Translations under genes and position numbers: made by a program | Source of the DNA: Gerris lacustris | Taxonomy: Eukaryota; Arthropoda; Insecta; Hemiptera; Gerridae | DNA: 64,000 nucleotides | Direction of reading: 5' to 3' | Assembly (NCBI GenBank): GCA_951217055.1 | Contig: OX578278.1 | Span: 30,269,105 to 30,333,104, forward strand | The notes under the pieces: model-generated | What the model saw: the letters and a program-made list of their open reading frames with translations, nothing else | Database searches by the model: none | What the model was told of the DNA's origin: nothing | Shown: piece by piece, positions 63,180 through 64,000 of the stretch | Position numbering within the stretch: the first letter of the stretch is position 1 | Layout: each line of letters opens with the position of its first letter

Positions 63180-63480
63180 AACTATTAGTTTAAATAATAT
63201 CGCAATGTACAAAGGATAAATTCAACAATTGATGCACAAGGACAATACATACACAAGAACAATTCAACCAAGGTAATGCAACACAGTAATACAAACATCT
63301 CTTTGGTGACCGTGACTGGACAAATGTTAAACAAAACGTTTCGTCCTCAGTACTAGGACTGTTGTCAGGGGTCTATCTATTAAGTTAACGCAGCGACAAC
63401 AGTTAAATTTAACAAGGATTAAATCCTCTTGGAGTTGATCCGTAATCGGATGTAACCGGTGGATCTAGAGACTCCACAGA
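63180..63480 (-). mobile_element. possible terminal fragment of a second Penelope-like element
   Basis: On the minus strand (63370 to 63331): CTGACAACAGTCCT, 6-nt loop, GAGGAC, GAAACGTTTTG. The order CTGA.. - stem - GAAACGTT is that of the hammerhead-like motif at 27544-27575, with a different 5-6-bp stem. The GA of the CUGAUGA box is altered, so it is degenerate. No protein-coding part nearby. Confidence 0.45.
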
Positions 63481-63860
63481 GGGCTATCCTATAATGGCAA
63501 CAATTTGGAAGCGTTCTAACCAAGAATTGTTAAGTAGAAGATACTTTAATTCAGACAAATGGGCAGAAAACCCTTATATCACCAGTGTAGAATATTTACC
63601 CGCTTTTTTGAATGCAATATAAAGTTTAAAACTATGTTCTTTTAAGTAAAAATAATAATAAAATTAAATAGCAATTGATATTTAGTTTAGATATATTTAT
63701 TTATACGTTAATGCCAATTGAAATCTAACTGAATACTGTTATTGTAGCCTTTATTCCAGCTTAATTATAAAAAAAGAAATTAAAAAATAATATTAATAAT
63801 TTATCATTTTTCTTACAACTTCAATTTACATTAAAAATAAAATAATTCATTTATAATTTT
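63481..63860. other. no gene recognised
   Basis: AT-rich spacer before family B copy 3. Confidence 0.45.
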
Positions 63861-64000
63861 GCTTCCGAGTTTACCGAAGGTAACGGAAGCATTGTGTTCA
63901 CTTTTGAGAACAAAAAACTTTTATGCCTCCGATTTTAAAAATTCCAAGACAGAAATCCGTTTCAGACATCAGGAAACATTTTTGGTATCGTGTCTGTCTG
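63861..64000 (+). mobile_element. family B element, copy 3 (cut by window end)
   Basis: GCTTCCGAGTTTACCGAAGG..CGGAAGC hairpin, then near identity with 59763-59910 except for an 8-9 bp deletion that removes the left arm of the CCTGATGTCTG hairpin. The (CTGT)n tract starts at 63991 and leaves the window. Confidence 0.85.

Overview
The window looks like AT-rich, gene-poor nuclear DNA from an animal, most likely an arthropod and probably an insect. This rests on long (TA)n tracts, many short-tandem-repeat transposon remnants, a Penelope-like retroelement (PLE), LINEs with RNase H or zinc-knuckle ends, and no operons or dense coding. The species cannot be fixed from sequence alone. I found no host protein-coding exon, no intact tRNA or rRNA gene and no CRISPR. 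Exactly 200 Ns (31706-31905) mark an assembly gap.

Layout: 1-9 kb holds relics: a reverse-oriented family B element, the 3' end of a decayed LINE, family D and E elements and a 225-bp-armed inverted repeat. 9-17 kb carries two long (TA)n tracts, a complete family A element (14497-15302) and a 76-bp tandem repeat. 20-25 kb has 27-bp and 23/24-bp minisatellites, a (TATG)n tract and family C copy 1, which carries a piece resembling 5S rRNA. 27.4-31.7 kb is the only long-coding part, a three-layer nest on the minus strand: a hairpin-array element, a 5'-truncated PLE (reverse transcriptase plus GIY-YIG nuclease, with a hammerhead-like motif downstream), and a 5'-truncated RNase H LINE flanked by a 9-bp target-site duplication. 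38-40 kb holds a 55-57-bp minisatellite and a nested palindromic element inside a (TA) tract. 43-51 kb holds a purine-rich minisatellite, a tRNA-like SINE remnant and small inverted-repeat elements. 54-60 kb is densely repetitive: family A copy 2 split by about 1.1 kb of long hairpins, a MITE, and families C and B head to head. A second degenerate PLE-type motif lies near 63.35 kb, and a family B copy runs off the right edge.

The most unusual signal is a set of hairpins scattered over several of these elements. Their loops share a core (GA-GCGWAGC-GA or GGCGAAGCC), but their stems are unrelated and self-complementary. In a 69-bp tandem duplication at 31473-31606, base changes in one arm are matched in the other. 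Several elements (families A, B, C, D) share a plan: hairpin end, short tandem repeat, then a conserved block of the type gataacttgagtaaa..gaccgattt..tgaaatttggta. This plan resembles the Helitron-derived DINE/HINE and lepidopteran MINE elements, but that assignment is inference.
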